The translations under genes and the position numbers were made by a program. This document shows positions 9,247 to 18,204 of a stretch of 64,000 nt of DNA, piece after piece (the stretch's first letter is position 1; every line of letters begins with the position of its first letter). Source of the stretch: Candidatus Sumerlaeia bacterium. Lineage in GTDB: Bacteria > Sumerlaeota > Sumerlaeia > SLMS01 > JAHLLQ01. Location: the NCBI GenBank assembly GCA_019634695.1, contig JAHCAW010000015.1, positions 1-64,000 on the forward strand. The letters run 5' to 3'. The notes beneath the pieces were generated by a model, which saw only the letters and a program-made list of their open reading frames with translations, made no database searches and was not told the origin of the DNA.

Positions 9247-9868
9247 CCTGCGCGGGAAGCTGGAGCCGCACCGGGACGAAGTTGAGAATCGCCGTCACGC
9301 CTCCGGCCACCAAGCGGTTGGCGATCGACTGGGCCGCGTCCACCGACACCGTCAGGATTGCGAAGGTGATCGCGTGCTCGGCCAGCCGCGCCTCGAGTTC
9401 CTCGACGTCGTAGACCGGCACCTGCTCCTCCCCCACATGGCCGCCCTTGGCCTCCTTGTCGAACGCGCACACGATGCGGAAGCCTTGGCGTCGGAATCCG
9501 GCGTAGGACAGGAGCGCGGTGCCGAGATGGCCCACGCCCACGAGCGCGACGTGAATCTCGCGGTCCGTGCCCAGAATCTGCCGGACCTGCTTGCGCAAGT
9601 CGGCGACGGGATAGCCGAAGCCCGGCACGCCGAACTGACCGAACGTGGCGAGATCCTTGCGCACCTGGGCCGAGTTGAGGCCAAGCGCGCGCGCCAGCTC
9701 GGTCGAGCTGACCTTCTCGACTTTGTCGCGCTCGAGGTTCTGGAGCGCGCGTGCGTAGAGCGACAGGCGCTTGATGACCGCGGCCGGGATGCGACGCTCG
9801 GCGGGGGAGAGCAGGTGGTCGGGGCGGTCCTTGGCGGACCCGTTGTCGGAAGGAGGGGATGCGGTCAT
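9185..9868 (-). CDS. rex: Redox-sensing transcriptional repressor Rex
   Basis: 227 residues. Rex represses fermentative and respiratory genes and leaves DNA when the NADH/NAD+ ratio rises. Seen: an N-terminal winged helix (IPAAVIKRLSLYARAL, then STELARALGLNSAQVRKDLA and FGQFGVPGFGY, all diagnostic), a Rossmann domain with VGVGHLGTAL (GxGxxG) and the C-terminal domain-swap helix VDLALEMESLSYYAR. I start at the ATG at 9868, which gives the usual family length; a TTG at 9928 would add 20 atypical residues. No clear Shine-Dalgarno precedes either. No Rex-box-like palindrome (TTGTGA..TCACAA type) was seen in the window, so its targets are probably elsewhere. Confidence 0.95.
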   Translation of the reverse strand: MTASPPSDNGSAKDRPDHLLSPAERRIPAAVIKRLSLYARALQNLERDKVEKVSSTELARALGLNSAQVRKDLATFGQFGVPGFGYPVADLRKQVRQILGTDREIHVALVGVGHLGTALLSYAGFRRQGFRIVCAFDKEAKGGHVGEEQVPVYDVEELEARLAEHAITFAILTVSVDAAQSIANRLVAGGVTAILNFVPVRLQLPAQVTVHYVDLALEMESLSYYAR

Positions 9869-9986
9869 CGGGGAGAGAACCCGGCCGAAAAGTCGGCAAA
9901 GGCTTCCCGGCGCTTTGCAGCGCGGCAAGCCAAGAATGCCGCCTCGTGCCTCACCCCATTGAGCCGCCTGATTCGAGGCCGCCGAA

Positions 9987-11387
9987 TCAGATCGTGCGCC
10001 GGCTCACCACCGGCATCACCGACCGCGTCTCCTCGCCGTCGGCGCTGCTCGCCTCGATCGGAAACTCCAGCGTGCCATTCGGCAGGGCCATTCGGATTCC
10101 GAACGTGCCGTCGGCGTTGAGTCGGATGTCCCGGCCCATGAAGCGCACCCGCGCATCGGGCTCCGTGGCGCCGTAGACGATCACTTCCGTGTCGACGACC
10201 AGCCAGAAGCCGCGCTCGCGCGCCGACTTCAGGTCGTGCTTCGAGAGCGCGCGCACCATGAACTCGCTACCCACCAACTCGCCGCTAAAGCCGCCCCAGC
10301 TCGACGTCTGCTCCGCCAGCCGGGCCTGCAACTCCTTGACGAAATCCACGCTGCTCAGGTGCGACGACACCGTCACGCCGCCGGACATCCGCAGCAATTG
10401 AAGGTGCGCCTCCTCCTCCTGCGGCCCCCACGTCCACTCGAAGTCGTCCGACAGCCGGTGCGCCGGCATCGAGAAGACGCTCGAGCGCACGATCGCCCGG
10501 AACACGCCGCCGTCGCCGACGGCGCCCAGCTCGATCAGGTACTCGCGACCGGGCGATCCGATGTGGACGTACCAGGAGTTCGTGTAGTCGGTCACCGGGA
10601 TGTCCACCCGGCTGTGGGCCCGCGAGCGGTCCGCGCCCAGCCCGGTCACATCGTAGAGGCGCAGCTTGAGCGGCACCGACGGTGCGGTCAGCCCCATCGC
10701 CTGACGGGTGGCCTCGGCAATCTCCCAGTACACGAAGACCCACTCGGCGTCACGGATCAGCACGGAGAGGCGGGTCTCGCCGTAGGACTCGGGCAGTTCG
10801 GGAATCTCGACCGTGCCGGCCGCGGCGTCGCGTGCGGGCTTTGCCCCGACGGCCTGCCCGGTGGCCTTGGCCTGGCGATACAGGATCGCGCCATTGACCG
10901 GGCCGCCTCCGGGCGCGCGGCGCGCCGGCGTGCTGATGCGCCCGGTGGCGCCGGTTTCGATGCGGTCCATGGTATGGCGGGTGGCCGTCTTGGCCACAAT
11001 CGGCGCCTCGGCGGACTTGGCTGCGGCAGGTTTGGAGGCGGCGGGCTCGGCAACCGCAACGCTCGCCGGCGTCACATCGATCACCTTGGCCGTGGCGACC
11101 TTCTTTGTCGCCTTCTTGGCGGCGGGCTTGCGGGCCGGCTTGGTCTCGACAGCCGGAATCTCGGCGGCGGGCTTCGGGGAGGCGACCTTCTTCGCAGCCT
11201 TCTTGGCTGCAACAGCCTTGGGCTCCGCGGCCTTCTTGGGCGCGGCCACCTTCGTGGGTGCAGCGGCCTTCTTCGGTGCAGCGACCTTCTTCGCGGCCTT
11301 CGGCTGCGACTCCGTCGCCGGCTTCAGTTCCTTGGCCTTGTCGCTCACGCCTGTCTCCTTGCCTTTCGCTGCACTCTTCTTGGCCAT
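9987..11387 (-). CDS. DUF4912 protein with histone-H1-like Lys/Ala tail
   Basis: 466 residues in two very different halves. Residues 1 to about 125 are almost only Lys, Ala, Pro, Val and Thr in repeated AAKK, KKVAAPKK and KKATKK units, like the C-terminal tail of histone H1 or bacterial H1-like proteins (HctB/AlgP type), so DNA or another polyanion is a likely ligand. From about 195 the DUF4912 domain begins (ETRLSVLIRDAEWVFVYWE, typical of the family), followed by a beta domain ending VVDTEVIVYGATEPDARVRF. The start ATG is preceded by aggagg about 10 bases upstream. The DUF4912 role is unknown. The tail may act as a nucleic-acid tether; this is inference. Confidence 0.8.
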   Translation of the reverse strand: MAKKSAAKGKETGVSDKAKELKPATESQPKAAKKVAAPKKAAAPTKVAAPKKAAEPKAVAAKKAAKKVASPKPAAEIPAVETKPARKPAAKKATKKVATAKVIDVTPASVAVAEPAASKPAAAKSAEAPIVAKTATRHTMDRIETGATGRISTPARRAPGGGPVNGAILYRQAKATGQAVGAKPARDAAAGTVEIPELPESYGETRLSVLIRDAEWVFVYWEIAEATRQAMGLTAPSVPLKLRLYDVTGLGADRSRAHSRVDIPVTDYTNSWYVHIGSPGREYLIELGAVGDGGVFRAIVRSSVFSMPAHRLSDDFEWTWGPQEEEAHLQLLRMSGGVTVSSHLSSVDFVKELQARLAEQTSSWGGFSGELVGSEFMVRALSKHDLKSARERGFWLVVDTEVIVYGATEPDARVRFMGRDIRLNADGTFGIRMALPNGTLEFPIEASSADGEETRSVMPVVSRRTI

Positions 11388-11844
11388 TGTGCGTGCTGCC
11401 TCCTGCGAGTCCTGATCGCGTTGGTGCGTTCAGTTTCCGCCTATATCTGAATTGTCATTCGGTATCGGATTCGGTGCGCCCGGGGCAGCGATGCGCGCAG
11501 CCCCCCCGCGCCGTTTTCCGCATCATGCCCGGGACCGCGCATCCGGCCACCCGAATCCCGCGCTCGTGACCCTGCAAATTCAAAACCCCTTTATCCATGC
11601 CCGTTCCGGCGCGGGCCCTTGCAGGCCGCTGGCTTGGCCCGCCTTAGCCTGAAACTCATGAAGTTATCCGCGTGTCTGCAAGCGATTGCTTGAATGGCCG
11701 GCTCGCCCGCCCCTTCGCCATGCGACCCTCTCCCCCCGGCCCTCTGTCTGCCCGTTTGCCTTCCGCCTTGACGCACGACCGGCCCCCGGATACCACGACC
11801 GCGCGGTTGCCCAGCCGGGCGGAAAGCGGGGTGAGTGCTCCTCC
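11388..11844. other. Intergenic region between divergent DUF4912 gene and rpsU
   Basis: About 457 bases without a gene I can support. It must hold the promoters of both the DUF4912 gene (minus) and rpsU (plus). The only relatively AT-rich patches are near 11440-11465 and 11575-11600. I found no convincing -35/-10 pair, riboswitch or repeat. Short open frames here have the composition of shadow frames. Confidence 0.6.
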
Positions 11845-12057
11845 ATGGCCACAATCCGGGTTGATGATGGCGAACCCATCGATCGCGCCCTCAAGCGCTT
11901 CAAGAAGGAATGCCAGAAAGAAGGCATCCTGTCCGAGGTTCGTCGTCGCAAGTTCTACGAGAAACCCTCGGTGAAGAAGAAGCGCAAGCGCGAGGCTGCG
12001 ATGCGCAAGCTTCGGCGTCGCATGATCAAGCTGCAACGCCGCCTTGAACGCGCCTGA
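11845..12057 (+). CDS. rpsU: 30S ribosomal protein bS21
   Basis: 70 residues: an ATIRVDDGEPIDRALKRFKK start, then EGILSEVRRRKFYEKPS and a strongly basic C-terminus, all diagnostic of bS21. This protein sits near the anti-Shine-Dalgarno end of 16S rRNA and aids initiation. The ATG at 11845 is the family start; upstream in-frame sequence has no homology. It stands alone, not with dnaG/rpoD as in enterobacteria, and is followed by a perfect hairpin terminator. Confidence 0.96.
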   Translation: MATIRVDDGEPIDRALKRFKKECQKEGILSEVRRRKFYEKPSVKKKRKREAAMRKLRRRMIKLQRRLERA

Positions 12058-12085
12058 GCGACACCGAATCAGACGCAACCCTCCC

Positions 12086-12120
12086 GCTCCGGCGTTCCCC
12101 TCACACGGGAACGCCGGAGC
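12086..12120 (+). terminator. Hairpin terminator after rpsU
   Basis: Arms 12086-12099 (gctccggcgttccc) and 12107-12120 (gggaacgccggagc) pair perfectly over 14 bp with a 7-base loop, followed by catttcc. It separates rpsU from hisD. The T content after it is low, so this is a strong stem with a weak tail. Confidence 0.75.
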
Positions 12121-12149
12121 CATTTCCACCACCGTCCACTCCCCTCCTC

Positions 12150-13463
12150 ATGATTCCCATCTTTCGATTTCCGCGCGACCGCAAGGCACTCGCCGACCGG
12201 CTCGCCTACCGTCCCACCGACGACCCCGCGACGCGCCGCGCCGTTCAGCAGATCGTCGAGGACGTGCGGCGCCATGGCGACAAGGCCGTGCTCGCTGCCA
12301 CGCGTCGCTTCGACGGCGTGCGACTCGATGCCCGCTCGCTGCGCATCGACCCCGCGCGTCTGAAGGAGGCGTGGGAGTCGCTGCCGCGCGACCTGCGCCG
12401 AGCCATGCAGGCGTCCGCGCGCCGCATCCGTGCCTTTCATCGCCATCAGGCCCGAGCCTCATGGACGATCACCGATCGCGAGGGCTTCCGCCTGACCCAA
12501 CGCTGGATGCCGCTCGAGTGCGTCGGCCTCTACGTCCCGGGCGGTGCGGCCGCCTATCCCAGCTCGGTGCTGATGAACGCGATCCCGGCGCAGGTCGCCG
12601 GCGTCGAACGCATCGTCGCCGTCACGCCGCCGGCTCGCGAGGGCGTGTGGAGCACCGCCACGCTGGGCGCGCTGCACCTGGCTGGCGTGCATGAAGTCTA
12701 TCAGGTGGGCGGCGCGCAGGCCGTTGCCGCGCTGGCCTTCGGCACCGAGACCATCCCGCGCGTCGACAAGGTGGTCGGCCCCGGCAATCGCTTCGTCGCC
12801 GAGGCCAAGCGCCTGCTCTACGGCACGATCAGCATCGACATGGTCGCCGGGCCGAGCGAGGTGCTCATCCTGGCCGACAGCGACGCGCCGCTGGAGTGGA
12901 TCGCCGCCGACATGCTGGCGCAGGCCGAACACGATCCAGCCGCGCAGGCCATCGCGGTGCTCGTCGGGCGCTCCGATGCGAAGGCACTCGCGCGCGAGGT
13001 CGAACGACAGGTCGCCCGTGCTCCGCGGCGCGCGATACTCGAGCAGTCGCTGCCCGCTTCCGGTGCCATCGTCCTTGTTGCCAACGTGGACCAGGCGGTC
13101 GCGCTCGCCAACGAGAAGGCACCCGAGCACCTTGAAATCCTGATGCGCGACGCGCGCGCCGTCGCCCGGCGCGTGCGCCATGCCGGCTCCATCTTCGTCG
13201 GCAACCACTCGGTCGAGGCCATCGGCGACTACATCGCCGGCCCCAACCACGTTCTGCCCACCGGTGGCACGGCGCGTTTCTTCTCGCCGCTGTCCGTGCA
13301 GGACTTCCTCAAGATGACGCAGATCGTCGAGTGCCGGCCCGCCGGCCTGAAGGCGGTCGGTCCTGCGGCCGCGTGCTTCGCCGACGCCGAAGGGCTCGAC
13401 GCGCACGCCCAGTCCATTCGCCTCCGCCTTCCATCGAACAGTTCCAAGCGAGGACGCCGATGA
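12150..13463 (+). CDS. hisD: Histidinol dehydrogenase
   Basis: 437 residues, the normal length. It catalyses the last two oxidations of histidine synthesis, L-histidinol to L-histidine, with NAD+ and zinc. Diagnostic stretches: GLYVPGGAAAYPSSVLMNAIPA, VGPGNRFVAEAKRLLYG (read in parts), GPSEVLILAD, the zinc-ligand region MLAQAEHDPAAQAI and GPNHVLPTGGTARF near the end. The stop codon overlaps the hisC start (ATGA at 13460-13463), so the two are translationally coupled. No other his genes are in the window. There is no clear Shine-Dalgarno before the ATG. Confidence 0.97.
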   Translation: MIPIFRFPRDRKALADRLAYRPTDDPATRRAVQQIVEDVRRHGDKAVLAATRRFDGVRLDARSLRIDPARLKEAWESLPRDLRRAMQASARRIRAFHRHQARASWTITDREGFRLTQRWMPLECVGLYVPGGAAAYPSSVLMNAIPAQVAGVERIVAVTPPAREGVWSTATLGALHLAGVHEVYQVGGAQAVAALAFGTETIPRVDKVVGPGNRFVAEAKRLLYGTISIDMVAGPSEVLILADSDAPLEWIAADMLAQAEHDPAAQAIAVLVGRSDAKALAREVERQVARAPRRAILEQSLPASGAIVLVANVDQAVALANEKAPEHLEILMRDARAVARRVRHAGSIFVGNHSVEAIGDYIAGPNHVLPTGGTARFFSPLSVQDFLKMTQIVECRPAGLKAVGPAAACFADAEGLDAHAQSIRLRLPSNSSKRGRR

Positions 13464-14527
13464 GCACCGCCGCCGTTCGCACCGTTCCCGATCCGCGCCC
13501 CTCCGTTGCCGCCATGGCGCCCTACATCCCGGGCGAGCAACCCGCCGATCCCGGGATCGTCAAACTCAACACGAACGAGAATCCCTATCCGCCGTCGCCG
13601 CGCGTCCTCGAGGCGTTGCACGGCCTCGGCGAAGCGTCCCTGCGCAAGTATCCCGATCCCCTCTGCCGGCGCCTGCGCGAGGCCGTCGCCGCGTCCCTTG
13701 CCATCGAGGCCGAAGGGGTCATCGCCACGAACGGCTCCGACGAGATCCTCAAGATGGCCGTCGAGGCCTTCGTGCGCCCCGGCGATGCCGTCGGTTACCT
13801 GTGGCCGACGTACTCGCTCTATCCGGTCTTCGTTGAGGAGGCCGGTGGCCGCGAGGTGCGCCTCGACTGGAGCGAATCCGGTCCCACGCAGGAGCAGGCT
13901 CTGGAGTCTGCCCCGGGCGACTTGCGCGTTCTGTTCGTCGCGAATCCGAACCCGCCCATCGGGCGCCTTGTCGGGCTGGACGATCTTCGGCGTCTGGCCA
14001 CGCGCCTGCCCGGCACGCTGCTCGTCGTCGACGAGGCCTACATCGCTTTCGGTGGAGAGTCCGCCGTGGCGCTCGTGCGCGAGGGATTCGCCAACGTGCT
14101 CGTCACGCGCACGTTCTCGAAGTCCCACGGCCTTGCCGGCATGCGGGTCGGTCTGGGGCTGGGCGTGCCGGAGCTGATGCGCGTTCTCTTCCGCGTCAAG
14201 GATTCCTACAACGTCGGCGTGGCCGCGCAGGCCGCCGCGCTGGCCGCGTGGCAGGACGAGGAGTACACCGCCGACGTCGTGCGCCGCGTGCGCGCCACGC
14301 GCGAGTGGACCACTGAACGCCTGCGCGCGCTTGGCTTCACCGTCACCGAGAGCCACGGCAACTTCCTGTTCGCCCGCCGGGCCGACGCCCGCGACGTCTT
14401 CGCCGCGCTGCGCACCCGCCGGGTGCTCGTGCGCTACTTCGACATGCCCGGGCTGGCCGACGGCCTGCGCATCACCATCGGCACCAACGCCGACATGAAG
14501 CGCCTTGTCGAGGCACTCGAGGCCTGA
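13460..14527 (+). CDS. hisC: Histidinol-phosphate aminotransferase
   Basis: 355 residues; the start overlaps the hisD stop by four bases (ATGA). It is a PLP enzyme of fold type I that converts imidazole acetol phosphate and glutamate to histidinol phosphate. Seen: VKLNTNENPYPPSPRVLEAL at the N-terminus, TNGSDEILKM, VVDEAYIAFGG (PLP-ring Asp and Tyr) and TRTFSKSHGLAGMRVG with the Schiff-base Lys. The C-terminal Arg-containing strand LRITIGTNADMKRLV is complete. A 14-bp perfect hairpin follows 5 bases after the stop codon. Some family members also act on aromatic amino acids. Confidence 0.96.
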   Translation: MSTAAVRTVPDPRPSVAAMAPYIPGEQPADPGIVKLNTNENPYPPSPRVLEALHGLGEASLRKYPDPLCRRLREAVAASLAIEAEGVIATNGSDEILKMAVEAFVRPGDAVGYLWPTYSLYPVFVEEAGGREVRLDWSESGPTQEQALESAPGDLRVLFVANPNPPIGRLVGLDDLRRLATRLPGTLLVVDEAYIAFGGESAVALVREGFANVLVTRTFSKSHGLAGMRVGLGLGVPELMRVLFRVKDSYNVGVAAQAAALAAWQDEEYTADVVRRVRATREWTTERLRALGFTVTESHGNFLFARRADARDVFAALRTRRVLVRYFDMPGLADGLRITIGTNADMKRLVEALEA

Positions 14528-14532
14528 AACAG

Positions 14533-14564
14533 CAATCCGGCGGATCGGATGATCCGCCGGATTG
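14533..14564. terminator. Bidirectional hairpin terminator between convergent genes
   Basis: Arms 14533-14546 (caatccggcggatc) and 14551-14564 (gatccgccggattg) pair perfectly around a ggat loop. hisC ends on the left and the SPOR-domain gene ends on the right, so it can serve both. Short T-runs lie outside: gttt on the minus side and gggttt on the plus side. Confidence 0.8.
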
Positions 14565-14590
14565 AGTGGGTTTCGGCTTGGTGCGCGTGC

Positions 14591-17164
14591 TTACCGTGCG
14601 CGGTAGATCTTGATGTTGTCGATCAGCAGCACGCCGGTCGTCGCCAGGTTGTCGCGGATCGAGAGCGTGTTGATCGACTTCGGGCACGAGTTCAGGCGCG
14701 CGCCGCTGACGATCACCTTCTCGTTGGCATGGCCGTCGATCAGGTGCCTCGGCAGGTCGATCTCGAAGCGGATGTGCGTCCACTTGCCGAACTCGTACGG
14801 CGTCGCCTCGTTCTGGATGCGCAGCGTCGGGTTGGCGCTGGAGTTCGTCCGGTGCACGATCGTGTGGATCGACTGGCGGAAGTCCTCGTCCTGCTCGATG
14901 TAGAAGCCCAGCAGGTACTTGTTCTTCTCGTCGCAGCGGATGTCGAACTCGACGACGATGCGGCCGTTGGCGTTGGGGAAGCGGCACGAGTAGTAGGCGC
15001 TGCCGACGCCGTTGCGCTTCTCGAAGCGCATGCAGCGACGCGACGGATCGTCCGGGTGCTCGACCACCGTCAGCGTGGCGTACTCGTAGTCGCCGCGCCA
15101 GTTGGCGGGCTTGCCGCCGACCTCTTCGTTGTCGAAGTCCTGCTCGTAGAACAGGTCCTTGTTGGACGGGTCCGGCGGCGCGGGCAGCGGCAGCGGCGTG
15201 ACGGCCGCGGGCGGCGCCTGACCGGGCGCCACGTCAGGCATCGGCGGGATGATGAACTGGGTCGAGGGCTGCTTCTTGGGGCCGTCGGCTGCCTGTGCCG
15301 TGATGTCTTCGGCATCGCTGTCGGGCCGCGTCTCGACGTTCTCCTCGGCCGGGGTGTCGAAGAGGAAATCCAGTCGGATGCCCGACTCGGGGCTTCCGGG
15401 GTCCGGCATCGGTTCCGGCGGAAGAGGTGGCGGGGCGGGAGCCGGCGGCGGGGGAGCGGCCGGTGCCGGCGCCGGAGCTGCGGCGGCCTTCTGCACGGCC
15501 TTGGGCACCGGTTCGGGCTTGGGAGTCACCGGCTTGGCCGGCATCACCGTTCCCGGGCGAATCCGGGCCGACGAGTCGACTTCCTTCACGTCCACCCCTG
15601 CGGGTTTGTCGGCGGGTTTCTCCGCCGGTTTCGCCTTCGCGGGCTTCGTGATGCTCGCGGCCGTCGGAGCCACCGGCGCCTTTGCCAGTGCCTCCACCTT
15701 CTGCCGCAGCTCGTCGTTCTTCTTCCTGCTCCGCATCACGACGAACACGATGCCGCCCAGGATCAGAACGATGCCGGCGACGATCGCAATGAGCACGATG
15801 GGCTGCAGGCCGCTGCGGGCCGTGACCGCCTCGGCCTCCTGCTGACGCAGCCGCTCGTTGATGCTGCGAATCTTGTCGGTGGCCTCATTGAACGAGGCGC
15901 CCTCGGGCAGGATTGCCCGCAGGGATTGCCAGTGAATCAATGCCTGCCGCAGATCGCCCTGTGTCTCGGAATCGACTGCCGCCTGCCGCAGTGCGACCGC
16001 TTGTGGGCTGTCGGCCGTCGGTTGCGCCGGAGTCGGCGGCGGCGTTGCTGCAGGAGTCGTGATCGGGGCCGGGGTCGCCTGCCCGCCCTGCTGGCGTTGG
16101 CGAATGGCCTCGAGCATCGCTTGGAATTCCGGGTCCACCGAACCCGCCGGTGTCGGAGCCATGCCCGGGGTGGGCTGACCCACCAACTGCCGCGGCATGT
16201 CGCCCTGAATGATATCGAGCACAATGAAGCCGCCGGCCACCAAGCCGTCGCGGGCGCGTTCGGCGTCCGGGCGCGAACCATAGCGCCCCACGAGCAGCGA
16301 GTAAGTCCCGTCGCCGTGATCGATCGTGTCCAGATCGGGACGTCCGGTCAGCTCGCGTGCCAGATCGTCCACGGCCTCGCGGTCCGGAATGCGATTGAGC
16401 AGCACCAGACGGAAGCTGTCCGCGCGAGGCGCCGTCGCTCCGGCAGCCGGAGTCGCGGTCGGCGTGGTGGCCGCGGCCACCGCTGCTCCGCCCAGCGCCT
16501 CGACCCGCACGTTGTCGAACAACACGCGATTGAACGCCTGCCCGACGGCGACCGTCCCACGCGCCAGACCGGTGTCGGTCGCCGACAGAATCTGGCGGCC
16601 GTCCAGTCGCACTGTCAGCGCCGAACCCTCGGCGGCGAACTCCAGACGCCGCGGTGTCGCCGCCGGCGTCATTGAATGAAAGACCGGGACGTTGAGCGAA
16701 TCCGGCTCGATCGCCGTTGCCAGCGTCGCCGCCACGCCGTTCGTCACGCGCAGAATCTCGACCTGCGCCAAAATGCGCGGCTCGCCCGGCCGACGGAACG
16801 TCCGCAGCACCGCCGCGTAGTGATTCTCCGCATCCGCGTAGCGCACGGCCAGAGCCACCCAGCCCAGATCGCGCAGCATCCAGAAGTCCGACCCAACGCG
16901 CACATTGGACCACTCCGCGGCTCCGGGACGATCCACTGCCGCCCACGACAACTCCGCGGTGCGGGCGCCGTCCCCGCTATCCAACCGACCGCTGGCGATC
17001 GACCACGTCGGCGGCTGCGCCGTAATGCGCCAACCCGCCGGCCGCGTGCCTTCCGCGCCCTCGAAGCGCTCCTCGAAGACCACCTGTTGGGCCGACGCCA
17101 CGCCTGCCGTCACCCAAGCCAGAATCGCCGCCAGCATCGCCCAGCGCCAGAGAGTTCGCATCAT
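14591..17164 (-). CDS. Membrane protein with SPOR domain and two lectin-like beta domains
   Basis: 857 residues from the first of two adjacent ATGs, with gagga 7 bases upstream. Order: signal peptide (residues 1-26, cut after ASA); a jelly-roll (LamG/DUF1080-like) domain to about 200; Ala/Pro linker; a SPOR domain (about 220-300, FRLVLLNRIPDREAVDDL and YSLLVGRYGSRPDAERAR); a helical part with a TPR-like repeat; one membrane span near 480 (IVLIAIVAGIVLILGGIVFV); MRSRKK and a coiled-coil start; a long Pro/Ala linker; and a second beta domain ending LIDNIKIYRAR. SPOR domains bind peptidoglycan lacking side chains at division sites, so cell-envelope work is likely. By the positive-inside rule the last domain would be cytoplasmic, which is odd for a lectin fold. 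Confidence 0.75.
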   Translation of the reverse strand: MMRTLWRWAMLAAILAWVTAGVASAQQVVFEERFEGAEGTRPAGWRITAQPPTWSIASGRLDSGDGARTAELSWAAVDRPGAAEWSNVRVGSDFWMLRDLGWVALAVRYADAENHYAAVLRTFRRPGEPRILAQVEILRVTNGVAATLATAIEPDSLNVPVFHSMTPAATPRRLEFAAEGSALTVRLDGRQILSATDTGLARGTVAVGQAFNRVLFDNVRVEALGGAAVAAATTPTATPAAGATAPRADSFRLVLLNRIPDREAVDDLARELTGRPDLDTIDHGDGTYSLLVGRYGSRPDAERARDGLVAGGFIVLDIIQGDMPRQLVGQPTPGMAPTPAGSVDPEFQAMLEAIRQRQQGGQATPAPITTPAATPPPTPAQPTADSPQAVALRQAAVDSETQGDLRQALIHWQSLRAILPEGASFNEATDKIRSINERLRQQEAEAVTARSGLQPIVLIAIVAGIVLILGGIVFVVMRSRKKNDELRQKVEALAKAPVAPTAASITKPAKAKPAEKPADKPAGVDVKEVDSSARIRPGTVMPAKPVTPKPEPVPKAVQKAAAAPAPAPAAPPPPAPAPPPLPPEPMPDPGSPESGIRLDFLFDTPAEENVETRPDSDAEDITAQAADGPKKQPSTQFIIPPMPDVAPGQAPPAAVTPLPLPAPPDPSNKDLFYEQDFDNEEVGGKPANWRGDYEYATLTVVEHPDDPSRRCMRFEKRNGVGSAYYSCRFPNANGRIVVEFDIRCDEKNKYLLGFYIEQDEDFRQSIHTIVHRTNSSANPTLRIQNEATPYEFGKWTHIRFEIDLPRHLIDGHANEKVIVSGARLNSCPKSINTLSIRDNLATTGVLLIDNIKIYRAR

Positions 17165-17330
17165 TGCCGAGTCCTCATGTCTCCCAGTGGCCATCGTGCC
17201 CCCAAATCCCCGGGGAGTGTGTGCGCGCTCCACCGTCCTGTTTCCCTGCCGGGACCGCAACACAAACAACCGGCCAGCCCGGCTCCCGACCGATTCCAAA
17301 CCTGTTCGTCCGCCCCTGCCGCATTCGGGC

Positions 17331-18074
17331 TCACGCCCGCCCCTGACGGCGCGGTCGTTCCTCCAATAACTTCCCGCTTTCCAGTGGCCGCCGCGAGGCC
17401 ACGAACACCGCGCGGCTCAGCCCCATCTTGTTGTTCTGGCCCGCCGTCGGCGGCGGGGCGTCCCAATCCACCGGAAACTCCGGATGCGAGGGCTGCGTCA
17501 CCGGATAGTAGACATGAGGCATGTGCTGACGCAACCGCGCTTCCACCCATGCCCGCGTCGGCCGGCAGCCGGTGCCGCTGAACGCCTGCGACGCATGTCC
17601 CTGGACCTCGCTCACCGGATTCAGGCGTTCGTCGTCCCCGAAGCTGACACAGAGCTCCACCAGCAGCAGCTCGCCCGCCGTCCCGGCAAGATACCGGATC
17701 GCCTCCGTCGGGTCCGACAGGTGATAGAGCAGGCCGTAGCAATGCACAATATCGAATCCGGCGGGCGCCTGGGCGGGCGGATGCTCGAGGTCGATCGCCT
17801 CGAGCGTCACGCGCGGCTCGCCGGCGAAGCGCTCGCGCATGTGCGCCAGATTCTCCTGCCGCGGTTCCGACGCGTGCACCGAGCAGCCCCGGTCCAGATA
17901 GAACTGGGTGTGGTCCCCGATGCCGGCGCCGGGTTCGAAGACGCGCCGGTCGAACAGATCGAGCCCCAGCGTGGCGAGGTGCTCGAGCCGCCGCGCGGTG
18001 TGCCGCAGGTAATGGGTCGAATGGAAGACCTCGGTCGGGCTGCGGCGGTTCTTCGATTTCGCGAACAGCGCCAT
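17331..18074 (-). CDS. Class I SAM-dependent methyltransferase
   Basis: 247 residues with ggaggt just before the ATG. Rossmann motif I is FEPGAGIGDHTQFYLDRG (about 45-62), the acidic end of strand 2 is HASEPRQENL, and motif IV is IVHCYGLLYHLSDP, as in UbiE-like enzymes. The N-terminus STHYLRHTARRLEHL resembles FkbM/glycan-modifying methyltransferases. The substrate is unknown. The C-terminus has AVFVASRRPLES, typical of small-molecule or glycan methylases. It lies between two envelope-related genes on the same strand but is spaced from both by more than 130 bases. Confidence 0.85.
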   Translation of the reverse strand: MALFAKSKNRRSPTEVFHSTHYLRHTARRLEHLATLGLDLFDRRVFEPGAGIGDHTQFYLDRGCSVHASEPRQENLAHMRERFAGEPRVTLEAIDLEHPPAQAPAGFDIVHCYGLLYHLSDPTEAIRYLAGTAGELLLVELCVSFGDDERLNPVSEVQGHASQAFSGTGCRPTRAWVEARLRQHMPHVYYPVTQPSHPEFPVDWDAPPPTAGQNNKMGLSRAVFVASRRPLESGKLLEERPRRQGRA

Positions 18075-18204
18075 ACAGACCTCCGACCGTCCCGGGTCCG
18101 GCGTCCCCGCTGATCCCGTCTGGCCCCGCGTGCGTTCATCGACCCGGACGGGCGTCAGTCAAGAGCCCCCGGCCCGGGGTCGGCAACCCCTTTTCCCATG
18201 TTGC

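Noticed and set aside
8969-10120. Plus-strand open frame across rex
   Set aside because: Rex on the minus strand is certain; the antisense translation has the repetitive Arg/Ala/Asp look of shadow frames.
11452-11652. Short open frame between the DUF4912 gene and rpsU
   Set aside because: It has no ribosome-binding site, and its composition (Pro, Ala, Arg, His) is that of random high-GC sequence.
12150-14527. Complete histidine operon
   Set aside because: Only hisD and hisC are present; flanking genes on both sides are unrelated and separated by terminators.
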